Shown: positions 17,353 to 24,413 of the stretch, one piece after another | Layout of the letters: each line of letters opens with the position of its first letter | Position numbering within the stretch: position 1 is the first letter of the stretch | DNA from: JAHIGH01 sp964564035 | GTDB taxonomy: Bacteria > Patescibacteriota > Microgenomatia > Levybacterales > UBA12049 | DNA length: 50,198 nucleotides | Assembly (NCBI GenBank): GCA_964564035.1 | Contig: CAZLZN010000009.1 | Span: forward strand, 1 to 50,198 | Direction: 5' to 3' | The notes under the pieces: model-generated | What the model was told of the DNA's origin: nothing | Seen by the model: only the letters and a program-made list of their open reading frames with translations | Databases searched by the model: none | Program-made: the position numbers and the translations under genes

Positions 17353-18066
17353 ATGCAGGAAAATTTACCCTCTGAAGCGCAAAGTACACCGTCTCAGGAA
17401 TCTCAGCTTCCAGCCGATACGCAGAAGCGCGGTAATTTTTTCTCTCCGATAAAAAAAATATTTTTTATAATTATTGCGGTAGTTTGTTTTTTTGGAATTG
17501 TTCAAATTATTTCCCAAAATCTTTTCCCCGCCAAGTCTGATCGGAATCAAACACGCCAAACAGCCCCGCCAATAAGTGACTGGAAAACATACAAAAACAA
17601 AACATATAAATATTCCGTGGAGTATCCCGGCCATCTCAAGTTTTCCGAAGCAAAATACAGTACTGTCTTCGTGCCGGAAAAAGCCGCGTCGGAAGTAGAA
17701 GAATTCCCCGACTTTTACATCTCTGTAATACCTCAGGGGACAGACAACACTCGTGATATTTACAACTTTATGTCTGAAGATATCGTCGCCAAATTCTTTT
17801 CAATGCGCGACGGGGAAGCTTTGGAAACTCAATCCTGGCCGTACGCGGAGTATAGTACTTTTAAAAAACTGGCAGTCATACCGCTTCTCGGCACAAGTGC
17901 GGTAGTTATAGAAAATCCAAATGTTTTGAAAGGCGATGGCCGCATCAACCGCAGAATTTTGCTCAAAAAAGGAGAGAGTACTATTATAATAGGAAGTTTT
18001 TACAAAACCCAGCAGGAGCTGGATTCCTTCCGCCGTTTCCTCGAAAGTTTCAGTTTTACAAATTAA
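17353..18066 (+). CDS. Membrane-anchored PsbP-like protein
   Basis: A 237-aa protein with a 35-residue polar cytoplasmic N-terminus, a transmembrane helix at about 38-57 (IFFIIIAVVCFFGIVQII) and one extracytoplasmic PsbP-like beta domain beginning TYKYSVEYPGHLKF. It matches one unit of the two-unit protein at 8118-9260 (shared pattern FYISVIPQGTDNTRDIYNF versus FIYISVVPKGAG). I use the ATG at 17353 rather than an upstream TTG. It lies downstream of the secreted repeat protein and ends directly at the convergent zinc-ribbon gene. Confidence 0.65.
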   Translation: MQENLPSEAQSTPSQESQLPADTQKRGNFFSPIKKIFFIIIAVVCFFGIVQIISQNLFPAKSDRNQTRQTAPPISDWKTYKNKTYKYSVEYPGHLKFSEAKYSTVFVPEKAASEVEEFPDFYISVIPQGTDNTRDIYNFMSEDIVAKFFSMRDGEALETQSWPYAEYSTFKKLAVIPLLGTSAVVIENPNVLKGDGRINRRILLKKGESTIIIGSFYKTQQELDSFRRFLESFSFTN

Positions 18067-18240
18067 TTATTCACAGCAGGGATCTTTATAGCCGCAGTTG
18101 CCGCAAACTGCGTCGCGCGAACCGGGCATTAATCCGATTTCATATTTACACACAGGGCACAACTGAAGCTCAGTCCTAAAACCATTATCTCTGTATGTGT
18201 ATATGCCTTCTTCGCGGAAAATAATGCGATTCGCTTTCAT
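18067..18240 (-). CDS. Small zinc-ribbon protein
   Basis: A 57-aa gene starting MKANRIIFREEGIYTYRDNG. It has two Cys pairs, C28-P-V-C31 and C46-G-N-C49, which form a rubredoxin-like zinc knuckle pair, and it ends CCE. The stop codon starts right after the stop of the convergent PsbP-like gene. Function is unknown; small zinc ribbons of this kind often bind nucleic acid or act as metal chaperones. Confidence 0.6.
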   Translation of the reverse strand: MKANRIIFREEGIYTYRDNGFRTELQLCPVCKYEIGLMPGSRDAVCGNCGYKDPCCE

Positions 18241-18309
18241 CAAAAATATATCAATTTAATTGTATGCACTCAAGCATGTGCGGCGCTTTCCGTTTTTGCT
18301 TTTATCAAA

Positions 18310-18681
18310 CTACTTCTCATCATAATCAAAAAACACAACCTCAATATTATGCCCGTCGGGATCAAACACAAAACACGCGTAATACCCGGGCCAGTATTCT
18401 TTTCTGTATCCCGGCCCTCCATTATCCCGGCCGCCCAGCTTGATTGCTTCCTTATAAAAATCATCAACCTGCTCTTTGTTTTTTGCTTCAAATGCGACAT
18501 GCCCCTTGCTTACCTTGCCGCCGGATCCTGAAATCCAAAAATCCGTATTCTTCCCGTCATTGAATCCCGCCGCCTCACCGTATTCCATATTGTTTTTATA
18601 TCCAAGAACTTTTAACGCTTTCGTGTAGAACGTCTTGGACTTTTTATAATTACTGACCGGTAGGGAAGTATGGGCTATCAT
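18310..18681 (-). CDS. VOC family (glyoxalase/bleomycin-resistance fold) protein
   Basis: A 123-aa protein with the full length of a single VOC module. The N-terminal beta-alpha unit is HTSLPVSNYKKSKTFYTKAL, with a metal-ligand candidate His at residue 4. GHVAFEAKNKEQVDDFYKEA starts the second unit, and the C-terminal CFVFDPDGHNIEVVFFD carries the typical DPDGHxIE motif with His and Glu ligands. It could be a lyase, dioxygenase or resistance protein; the substrate cannot be read. It lies on the same strand as the aldo-keto reductase 20 nt upstream, so the two may be co-transcribed. Confidence 0.85.
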   Translation of the reverse strand: MIAHTSLPVSNYKKSKTFYTKALKVLGYKNNMEYGEAAGFNDGKNTDFWISGSGGKVSKGHVAFEAKNKEQVDDFYKEAIKLGGRDNGGPGYRKEYWPGYYACFVFDPDGHNIEVVFFDYDEK

Positions 18682-18701
18682 ATGAAAATTCTAAACCACT
18701 A

Positions 18702-19505
18702 TCACAGAAATGGCAATCCCCCAAGTGACGAATAATGCTCATTCAAGCTATTTAGAAGCCTCATATCTCTCCCCGATAACTCAAAGTCAAAAACATCAAT
18801 ATTCTCATCTATATGTTTTATCTGATTGGCTTTGGGTATCGGTACGCTCCCGTTTTGCAAATTCCACCTGATCAATATTTGGGCGGGTGATTTTTTATGT
18901 AAATCCGCGACATATCTGAGCACTTTTGTATTTAATTTGCGGCCTCTGGTCAGCGGACTGTACGCCTGGAGGACGATATTTTTTGTCCTGCAATAATCTC
19001 TCATTTCATAACTGAACCCGTATGGACTCCACTCTATTTGATTTACAGCAGGGGCTTCATTGGTTTTTGCTATCAAAGCATCAATAAGCTCCTGCGAATA
19101 ATTACTGACTCCGATATCCTTGGTTAGCCCGTCATTCCGGGCCTTTATCAACCCTTTCCACAGCTCCTCTCCCGCGCTGTCCTCAGGCGGACGGTGAATA
19201 AGGGTCAAATCCAAATACTCAACTCCCAACTCTTTCAAATTCAAAATTGTCCTCTCATAAGAATCATCATACTCCTCAACCTTTGAAACCAAATAAACGT
19301 TCTCTCTGGACAGCCTGCTTCTCCTGAGTCCCTCCGCGATGCCCGGTTGCGTCTGATAATCACTGGATGTATCGATCAGGCGAAAACCCGCTCTTATCGC
19401 ATATGCGATCGTGTCCGCCGTATCCGTCATCATCTGCCAGGTTCCGATACCGAGTACGGGCATATAATTACCGCTGATTAATCTGATTTTAGAATTATTA
19501 TTCAT
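18702..19505 (-). CDS. Aldo-keto reductase
   Basis: A 267-aa NADPH-dependent carbonyl reductase of the AKR fold. The catalytic tetrad is visible: Asp45, Tyr50, Lys75 and His104 (LIHRP). Also present are the GxGTW start (GIGTWQ), IGVSNYSQELIDAL, NQIEWSPY and the cofactor region near VPIPKANQIKHIDENIDVF. Length is normal for compact bacterial AKR5-like enzymes. The substrate is unknown. It probably reads into the VOC gene on the same strand. Confidence 0.9.
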   Translation of the reverse strand: MNNNSKIRLISGNYMPVLGIGTWQMMTDTADTIAYAIRAGFRLIDTSSDYQTQPGIAEGLRRSRLSRENVYLVSKVEEYDDSYERTILNLKELGVEYLDLTLIHRPPEDSAGEELWKGLIKARNDGLTKDIGVSNYSQELIDALIAKTNEAPAVNQIEWSPYGFSYEMRDYCRTKNIVLQAYSPLTRGRKLNTKVLRYVADLHKKSPAQILIRWNLQNGSVPIPKANQIKHIDENIDVFDFELSGRDMRLLNSLNEHYSSLGGLPFL

Positions 19506-19629
19506 ATTAAATGATTCAGACTACCATACGTGCATAAAACACGTGTATAAAATCATCATGAATAAGGTAAGAACTTAAATATTTTTGTATTTCAGGCCCC
19601 AAGATGCTAAAATTCTTGATATATAAAAT

Positions 19630-19663
19630 GCCAACGTAGCTCAGTGGTAGTAGCAGTCGTTTC
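19630..19663 (+). tRNA. tRNA-Thr(CGT), 5' half of an interrupted gene
   Basis: The 5' half starts with acceptor strand GCCAACG (19630-19636), a D arm (19639-19654, with a 3-bp stem) and anticodon stem GTCGT (19656-19660), then TTC. The acceptor strand pairs perfectly with CGTTGGC at 19800-19806, and the anticodon stem pairs with GCGAC at 19773-19777. Removing 19664-19768 restores a 73-nt tRNA with loop TTCGTAA, anticodon CGT. An AT-rich box ending just upstream (TGATATATAAAAT) is a plausible -10 region. Confidence 0.65.
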
Positions 19664-19768
19664 ACCTGCCCGCCTTTAGGCCAGGATAGCTCAGTGGTTA
19701 GAGCACTGCATTCATAACGCAGCGGTCGTGAGTTCAAATCTCACTCCTGGTACAGCTTTGGCAGGCGG
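19664..19768 (+). repeat. Insertion in the tRNA-Thr anticodon loop
   Basis: 105 nt lying between position 34 and 35 of the outer tRNA. Its ends are ACCTGCCCGCCTTT and CTTTGGCAGGCGGG, which pair as a 10-bp GC-rich stem with one mismatch. Without the tRNA-Met inside, they would form a compact palindrome of the same type as the ones in murD (20465) and nnrD (39656). It is too short and lacks the features of a group I intron. Confidence 0.6.
19680..19752 (+). tRNA. tRNA-Met/Ile2 (anticodon CAT), complete
   Basis: A 73-nt cloverleaf. The acceptor GCCAGGA/TCCTGGT has one G-U pair, the D stem is GCTC/GAGC, the anticodon arm is CTGCA-TTCATAA-CGCAG and the T arm is GTGAG-TTCAAAT-CTCAC, with discriminator A. 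The three G-C pairs of an initiator anticodon stem are absent, so it is an elongator Met or a lysidine-modified Ile tRNA. It lies entirely inside the interrupted tRNA-Thr. Confidence 0.85.
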
Positions 19769-19807
19769 GTAAGCGACCGGTCGTCAGTTCGAATCTGACC
19801 GTTGGCA
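19769..19807 (+). tRNA. tRNA-Thr(CGT), 3' half of an interrupted gene
   Basis: The 3' half is GTAA then the anticodon stem strand GCGAC (19773-19777), variable loop CGGTC, T arm GTCAG-TTCGAAT-CTGAC (19783-19799), acceptor CGTTGGC (19800-19806) and discriminator A at 19807. All arms pair with the 5' half at 19630-19663. No encoded CCA is present. Confidence 0.65.
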
Positions 19808-19856
19808 CTATTTATTTTTATGTATTAAGGTCGTGGACTTGCCCCGTCTAACTGAC

Positions 19857-19925
19857 ACCATGACTCAAAGCTGAAAGCTTTGGGAATGGCGAAGTGAGTA
19901 CGGGGTTCGATCTCCACTCCTGGTA
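19857..19925 (+). pseudogene. tRNA-like remnant
   Basis: ACCATGA (19857-19863) pairs 6 of 7 with TCCTGGT (19918-19924), and the 3' end (ACTCCTGGTACA) is identical to that of the tRNA-Met above. The T-loop TTCGATC is intact but the T stem has mismatches. A perfect 7-bp hairpin with a GAA loop (CAAAGCT/AGCTTTG) replaces a normal D/anticodon layout. Probably a decayed or recombined tRNA copy. Confidence 0.35.
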
Positions 19926-19930
19926 CACAA

Positions 19931-20048
19931 AAGATCAAAAGTCAAAATTCAAAACGCAAAAATACAAACCAAAAGTAAAAAATACAGCTTCTTTTAATTT
20001 TAAATTGTTATTTTGCGCTTTGCATTTTTCGCTTTACACTTTTCTCAT
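19931..20048. repeat. Mirror-inverted AT-rich heptad repeat array
   Basis: The left half holds repeats of the type TCAAAA(N), such as AAAAGTCAAAATTCAAAA. The right half holds their complement (TTTTGCGCTTTGCATTTTTC), so the array can fold back on itself. Similar arrays occur at 34880, 37502, 42236, 44094 and 49962, and pieces of the same repeat lie inside coding sequences. Confidence 0.6.
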
Positions 20049-21458
20049 ATGATCAAGGACTGGAAAAACAAAAAAGTAGCAATACTCGGCCTTGGAATTG
20101 AAGGAATCTCAACAGCTGAATTTCTAGCTGACAAAGAATGCGATATCAGCATGCTCGACAAAAAAAACAAAGAAGACTTTGATAAAAAGACTTTGGCCAA
20201 ACTAGAGGTATCGGGTGCCCGATTGATTTTAGGGAAAAATTATCTTGATAATTTGAATGAATTTGACATTCTTGTCAGAAGTCCGGGCATATCGATTAAT
20301 ACGCCTCAGCTTATTCAGGCGGCTAAGAAAGGAATTATAATTACCTCCCACACGAAAATATTTTTTGATGAATGTCCCGGAATAATAATCGGTGTGACAG
20401 GCACCAAAGGAAAAGGCACTACGTCTTCATTGATTTATGAAATGCTCAAACAAAGCGGGCGGGACCTGCCTGCCGGCAGGCGGGATGTTTTCCTCGGCGG
20501 CAACATAGGCAATCCGCCCCTTGATTTTTTAAATAAATTAAAAAAAGACTCGTTAGTCGTCCTGGAGCTCTCAAGTTTCCAGCTGGCAGACCTGACCAAA
20601 AGCCCTCATATAGCAGTTGTACTGATGATTGTCCCCGAACATCTGGATTATCACGAAGACATTTCGGAATATGTAGAAGCCAAAAGAAATATTTTACGTT
20701 TTCAGCAGCAGGACGATTATGCGGTTATCAATAGGGATTATATTGCTTCAAATGAATCCGACATACACACACCCGGAAAAGTATTTTATATTTCCAGAGA
20801 AAGATCAACTTCCGACCAGGGTGCATTCGTGCATGAAGAGGCAATATGGATGCGCATGTTAGGGTCTGAGTGGAAAATAATTGATACAAAAAACATTGCA
20901 TTACTTGGTAAACACAACCTTGAAAACGCCGCCGCCGCATCGGTCGCCGCGACGCTGGCCGGCGCGGACAAAGCCTCAATTGTAGAGGTTCTAAAGTCAT
21001 TCACGGGTTTACCGCATAGGCTTGAATTTGTAGCGCCAGTAAATGGCGTATCTTATTACAATGATTCATTCTCAACAACCCCCGAAACAGCAATTGCCGC
21101 CATCGAATCATTCAAGCAGCCCGAAATCCTTATCCTGGGCGGTTCATCTAAAAACAGCGACTTTAACGAATTGGGAGAAGTAATTAGCAAAGCCGAAAAT
21201 ATCAAAGCAATAATTGGAATAGGGGAAGAGTGGGAGCGTATTAAGTCAGAAATCAAAAACCGCAGGCAGGGCCAAAAGTCAAAAGCACTACTAGTTGAGG
21301 GAGCAAAAGACATGGAGACAGTTGTAAAAGCAGCAAGTAAAATCGCTGTTCCCGGCGACGTCGTTCTTTTGAGTCCCGGCTGTGCCAGTTTCGGAATGTT
21401 CCAAAACTACAAAGACCGCGGCGAGCAGTTTAGAAAAGAAGTAAATAAATTAAAATAA
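20049..21458 (+). CDS. murD: UDP-N-acetylmuramoylalanine--D-glutamate ligase
   Basis: A 469-aa enzyme that adds D-Glu to UDP-MurNAc-L-Ala in peptidoglycan synthesis, in the cytoplasm. The N-terminal UMP-binding Rossmann part begins VAILGLGIEGISTAEFL. The ATP-binding P-loop is GVTGTKGKGTTS (residues 115-126). The central signature LLGKHNLENAAAA and the C-terminal domain GLPHRLEFV, SFSTTPETAIAA, LLSPGCASFGMF are present. The ATG at 20049 fits the family start. After the P-loop a 7-residue insert, DLPAGRR, is encoded by a GC palindrome (20465-20484) and interrupts the usual GRDVFLGGNIG. A further repeat-derived insert appears near residue 405 (KNRRQGQKSK). Confidence 0.95.
   Translation: MIKDWKNKKVAILGLGIEGISTAEFLADKECDISMLDKKNKEDFDKKTLAKLEVSGARLILGKNYLDNLNEFDILVRSPGISINTPQLIQAAKKGIIITSHTKIFFDECPGIIIGVTGTKGKGTTSSLIYEMLKQSGRDLPAGRRDVFLGGNIGNPPLDFLNKLKKDSLVVLELSSFQLADLTKSPHIAVVLMIVPEHLDYHEDISEYVEAKRNILRFQQQDDYAVINRDYIASNESDIHTPGKVFYISRERSTSDQGAFVHEEAIWMRMLGSEWKIIDTKNIALLGKHNLENAAAASVAATLAGADKASIVEVLKSFTGLPHRLEFVAPVNGVSYYNDSFSTTPETAIAAIESFKQPEILILGGSSKNSDFNELGEVISKAENIKAIIGIGEEWERIKSEIKNRRQGQKSKALLVEGAKDMETVVKAASKIAVPGDVVLLSPGCASFGMFQNYKDRGEQFRKEVNKLK
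20465..20484. repeat. GC-rich palindrome inserted in frame in murD
   Basis: CCTGCCTGCCGGCAGGCGGG has a perfect 12-nt palindromic core (20469-20480). CGGGA flanks it on both sides, so 21 nt look inserted with a 5-nt target duplication, keeping the frame. The same element type is in nnrD and in the tRNA-Thr insertion. Confidence 0.65.
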
Positions 21459-21504
21459 TTATGGCGCCATCCATAAGCATTTTCCATTGCCCTTAATTCC
21501 GAAT

Positions 21505-22782
21505 ATGTCATCTTTTATATTCAAAATCCTCCAAAAAGACAAGCATACACGAGCCCGTCTTGGTAAACTAAAAACCCCTCATGGCGATATCGAAACACCC
21601 AATTTCGTCCCCGTAGGCACTCAGGCCAACGTCAAAGGTCTCTCGTCTGACGACTTGACGCAAATCGGAGCACAGATCATGCTCTCAAATACTTACCATC
21701 TGAACTTGCGCCCCGGCGCGGACACTATCGAAAAACTCGGAGGCTTAGGTAAATTTATAGGGTGGATTGGTCCGACCATGACCGATAGCGGCGGCTTTCA
21801 GGTTTTCTCACTCGGCGCCGCGCTTACCAAAATAAAAATTAAAGACAAACATGGCCGCAAGATCAGCAAATTCTCAAAATCCGTCTTTACAAATGCGGAT
21901 GATAATCTCCCGGTTCTCCCGGCGATTACAAAAACAACTCAGGACAAAATACTAAATCAATTAAAAGCCGCGCGCGTCAACGAAGACGGTGTCTGGTTTT
22001 ATTCGCATATCGACGGCAAAAAATTATGGTTTGACTCTGAAATTTCAATAAAACTTCAGGAGCAAATAGGCGCTGATCTGATCGTTGCTTTTGATGATCA
22101 TGAATCTCCGCTTTGGGATTATGAGCTAACTAAATTATCGCTCGAGCGGACATCCAGATGGGGGATTGCCAGTTTGAAGTTTCATAAAAGAAGCGATCAG
22201 CTGATGTACGGCATTGTCCACGGCGGACACTTCGAAGATCTCAGGAAATTTTCCGCCCAATTTACTGATAAATATTTCCCCGCGATTTCAATAGGCGGCT
22301 CCTATACCAGCAAAGAAATTTTATACAGAGTAATTGACTGGTGTGTCCCGTATTTCCAGGAAGACAAACCCCGCCACCAGTTAGGGATCGGTGAAATTGC
22401 CGATATTTTTGAAGCGGTTTCCCGCGGAATGGATCTATTTGACTGCGTCGCTCCGACCAGGCGGGCAAGACACGGAAATATCTATATTTGCCCCGAAAAT
22501 GGCGGACTCAAAAAAAATAACTATACAATGCAAATAACCAATACTGTATACAAAAATGACCCGCTACCGCTTGATCCCGATTGCCGCTGTTTTACCTGTA
22601 GTAATTACTCAAGAGCTTACATAAGACACCTCTTCAGCGCCAATGAGATCCTTGGTCTCCGCCTCGCGAGTTATCACAATGTTTATTTCATAATCAATCT
22701 TATGAAAAAAATCAGGGAATCAATAGGGGAGGGAAGCTTTACGCAGCTCAAGAATAAATGGATGGATAATCGAGATCAGTAA
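21505..22782 (+). CDS. tgt: tRNA-guanine transglycosylase
   Basis: A 425-aa enzyme that exchanges guanine-34 for a queuosine precursor in tRNAs with GUN anticodons. The TIM-barrel start is ARLGKLKTPHGDIETPNFVPV. Catalytic Asp94 is in DSGGFQVFS and nucleophile Asp313 in LFDCVAPTRRARHG. The zinc site is Cys360, Cys362, Cys365 and His391. A roughly 45-residue lysine-rich insertion sits after the DSGGFQ motif, making it longer than the usual 370-380 residues. The start at 21505 (ATG) is preferred to an upstream TTG. It lies 46 nt after murD on the same strand. No queuosine synthesis genes are nearby, so the base may be salvaged. Confidence 0.93.
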   Translation: MSSFIFKILQKDKHTRARLGKLKTPHGDIETPNFVPVGTQANVKGLSSDDLTQIGAQIMLSNTYHLNLRPGADTIEKLGGLGKFIGWIGPTMTDSGGFQVFSLGAALTKIKIKDKHGRKISKFSKSVFTNADDNLPVLPAITKTTQDKILNQLKAARVNEDGVWFYSHIDGKKLWFDSEISIKLQEQIGADLIVAFDDHESPLWDYELTKLSLERTSRWGIASLKFHKRSDQLMYGIVHGGHFEDLRKFSAQFTDKYFPAISIGGSYTSKEILYRVIDWCVPYFQEDKPRHQLGIGEIADIFEAVSRGMDLFDCVAPTRRARHGNIYICPENGGLKKNNYTMQITNTVYKNDPLPLDPDCRCFTCSNYSRAYIRHLFSANEILGLRLASYHNVYFIINLMKKIRESIGEGSFTQLKNKWMDNRDQ

Positions 22783-22791
22783 TTTTTCGAA

Positions 22792-22819
22792 TTGTATATC
22801 TATATTATTATGATATAAT
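22792..22819 (+). promoter_or_regulatory. Promoter with leaderless spacing
   Basis: TTGTAT (22792-22797), a 16-nt spacer and extended TGATATAAT (TATAAT at 22814-22819). Only 6 nt separate the -10 from the ATG at 22826, so transcription should start at the start codon itself. Confidence 0.6.
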
Positions 22820-22825
22820 TCACTT

Positions 22826-23281
22826 ATGAATAAAGAATTAAAGGCTTCTGCACTGGCGCTAACCTTATTCGCATCTCCGGCTATTAATAATATTTCTGAT
22901 GCAAAAGCAGCCGAAATAAAAATTACCGGAGAGGGTAGGGTAGATTGTACTGCTGACAATGATTCGCATGCATCGATAGGTGAGCAAATTCTTCCTGGAT
23001 CAAGTATCAGGATAGGCCAGGAGCCGCATACTTTGAAGCTGGAAAATATAAATGGTGCACTGGCGGTATTCAGCCGCGATAATGCAAAGTTATTCAATTT
23101 CGAAGAGAAGAGAAATAGGCCTGCAGAAATGCCAAAAGGAGTAGTTTTTATTTCTGACAGCTTCAAGTTTAGCGATGGTACATACGCATACGCGATTTCA
23201 CCCTATTCGCTAAGTAAAACTAAAGAAGAAAGCGGCTCAGCCAAAGTTACCATAGGAATAAGATGCAATACCGCTGAATAA
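22826..23281 (+). CDS. Secreted hypothetical protein
   Basis: A 151-aa protein with a signal-peptide-like N-terminus (ALALTLFASPAI, probable cleavage near AKAAE at residue 30). The mature part is a beta-rich domain with two distant Cys (VDCTADN and GIRCNTAE) that could pair. No family recognised. It has its own promoter with leaderless spacing, so it is expressed separately from tgt. Confidence 0.65.
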   Translation: MNKELKASALALTLFASPAINNISDAKAAEIKITGEGRVDCTADNDSHASIGEQILPGSSIRIGQEPHTLKLENINGALAVFSRDNAKLFNFEEKRNRPAEMPKGVVFISDSFKFSDGTYAYAISPYSLSKTKEESGSAKVTIGIRCNTAE

Positions 23282-23303
23282 GGCTGCCATTTTTATCTGC
23301 TTC

Positions 23304-23332
23304 TTGAATACTCATCATCTTTGACTTACAAT
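23304..23332 (+). promoter_or_regulatory. Promoter of trpS
   Basis: TTGAAT (23304-23309), a 17-nt spacer and TACAAT (23327-23332), 20 nt before the trpS ATG at 23353. Confidence 0.5.
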
Positions 23333-23352
23333 TGGTTCATCACATATTTCCC

Positions 23353-24336
23353 ATGAACAAAAAAAGAGTTTACTCGGGTATCAGGGCAACTGGCAGACTG
23401 CACCTCGGCAACTATCTCGGCGCGGTCAAAGGCATGCTGGAGCTTGAAAATAACTACGATATGATTGTGTCGGTTGTCGACCTTCACGCCCTGACAACGC
23501 CTTATGATCCCCTGACGCTCAGGCAGTCGGTCAGAGATGTGATTTTGGATTACCTCGCGGCAGGACTCGATCCCGACAAAAGCCTTATAGAAATTCAGTC
23601 CCGTGTCCCGGAGCACGCCGAATTGGCGTTTCTGCTCTCAACAATTTACCCTGTAGCACGCGTAGAAGACCTACCGACCTACAAAGAAAAAAAAGCCCAA
23701 CACCCCAAATATGTAAATATGGGTTTACTCAACTATCCGATCCTGATGGCCGCCGATATACTATTATATAAAGCCGAGCTCGTTCCGACCGGCATCGATC
23801 AGGAGCCCCACATTGAAGTGGCGCGGGAGATCGCGCGCAAATTTAACAGCATGTTTGGCGAAACATTCCCCGAGCCGCAGAGGTTTAAAACAACAGGTGA
23901 CTATGTCCCCTCAATTACAGGTAGCGGCAAGATGAGTAAAAGCATTGAAGGCAGTTTCATAACCTTGGCAGATGATTTGGAGACTATAAAGTTGCGTATC
24001 GCCAAAGCGCCGACCGACAGCGGGATAGAAGGCGGAGAGCTCCCAAAAACCGGTGGAGTGGCAAATCTATTTACGCTGTTAAAGATGTTCGGAAGCCAAG
24101 AGCTGTACCAAAAATTTGCACAGGATTACCGCGATAAAAAAATAAGATATAGTGAGTTAAAATCCGTTCTTGCAGACGCTATTTACAGAGAGCTTTTACC
24201 GATCCAGAATAAGCGCAAGAATTTCGAACAGCACCCCGGACTTGTCGACAAAATAATAGAAGATCATACGGATCGATGCCGCGCGCTTGCGTCCCAAACC
24301 CTTACGGAAGTCAAAACCAAAATGGGCCTGCTCTAA
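23353..24336 (+). CDS. trpS: Tryptophanyl-tRNA synthetase
   Basis: A 327-aa class I aminoacyl-tRNA synthetase, charging tRNA-Trp. The HIGH-like motif is in GRLHLGNYLGA (residues 11-21) and the KMSKS motif is GSGKMSKSIEGS near residue 196. NYPILMAADILLYKAELVPTG and DQEPHIEVARE are the active-site and dimer segments typical of TrpRS. Length is normal. The ATG at 23353 is preferred over an upstream alternative start. There is no tryptophan or regulatory leader upstream. Confidence 0.95.
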   Translation: MNKKRVYSGIRATGRLHLGNYLGAVKGMLELENNYDMIVSVVDLHALTTPYDPLTLRQSVRDVILDYLAAGLDPDKSLIEIQSRVPEHAELAFLLSTIYPVARVEDLPTYKEKKAQHPKYVNMGLLNYPILMAADILLYKAELVPTGIDQEPHIEVAREIARKFNSMFGETFPEPQRFKTTGDYVPSITGSGKMSKSIEGSFITLADDLETIKLRIAKAPTDSGIEGGELPKTGGVANLFTLLKMFGSQELYQKFAQDYRDKKIRYSELKSVLADAIYRELLPIQNKRKNFEQHPGLVDKIIEDHTDRCRALASQTLTEVKTKMGLL

Positions 24337-24397
24337 ATACCACAATAACTTCATCTTAATTCAAATATCAGGTCTGGCATAAGCCGATTTTTTATGC

Positions 24398-24403
24398 TAT
24401 ACT
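24398..24403 (+). promoter_or_regulatory. Extended -10 box of ftsH
   Basis: TGCTATACT (TATACT at 24398-24403) lies 10 nt before the ATG at 24414, giving a very short or absent leader. No Shine-Dalgarno sequence is visible. Confidence 0.45.
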
Positions 24404-24413
24404 GACTCGAATT

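Noticed and set aside
19664..19768. A group I or archaeal-type intron in tRNA-Thr.
   Set aside because: Only 105 nt, of which 73 are a complete tRNA. No group I core or bulge-helix-bulge fold can be seen, and the position 34/35 is not the archaeal one.
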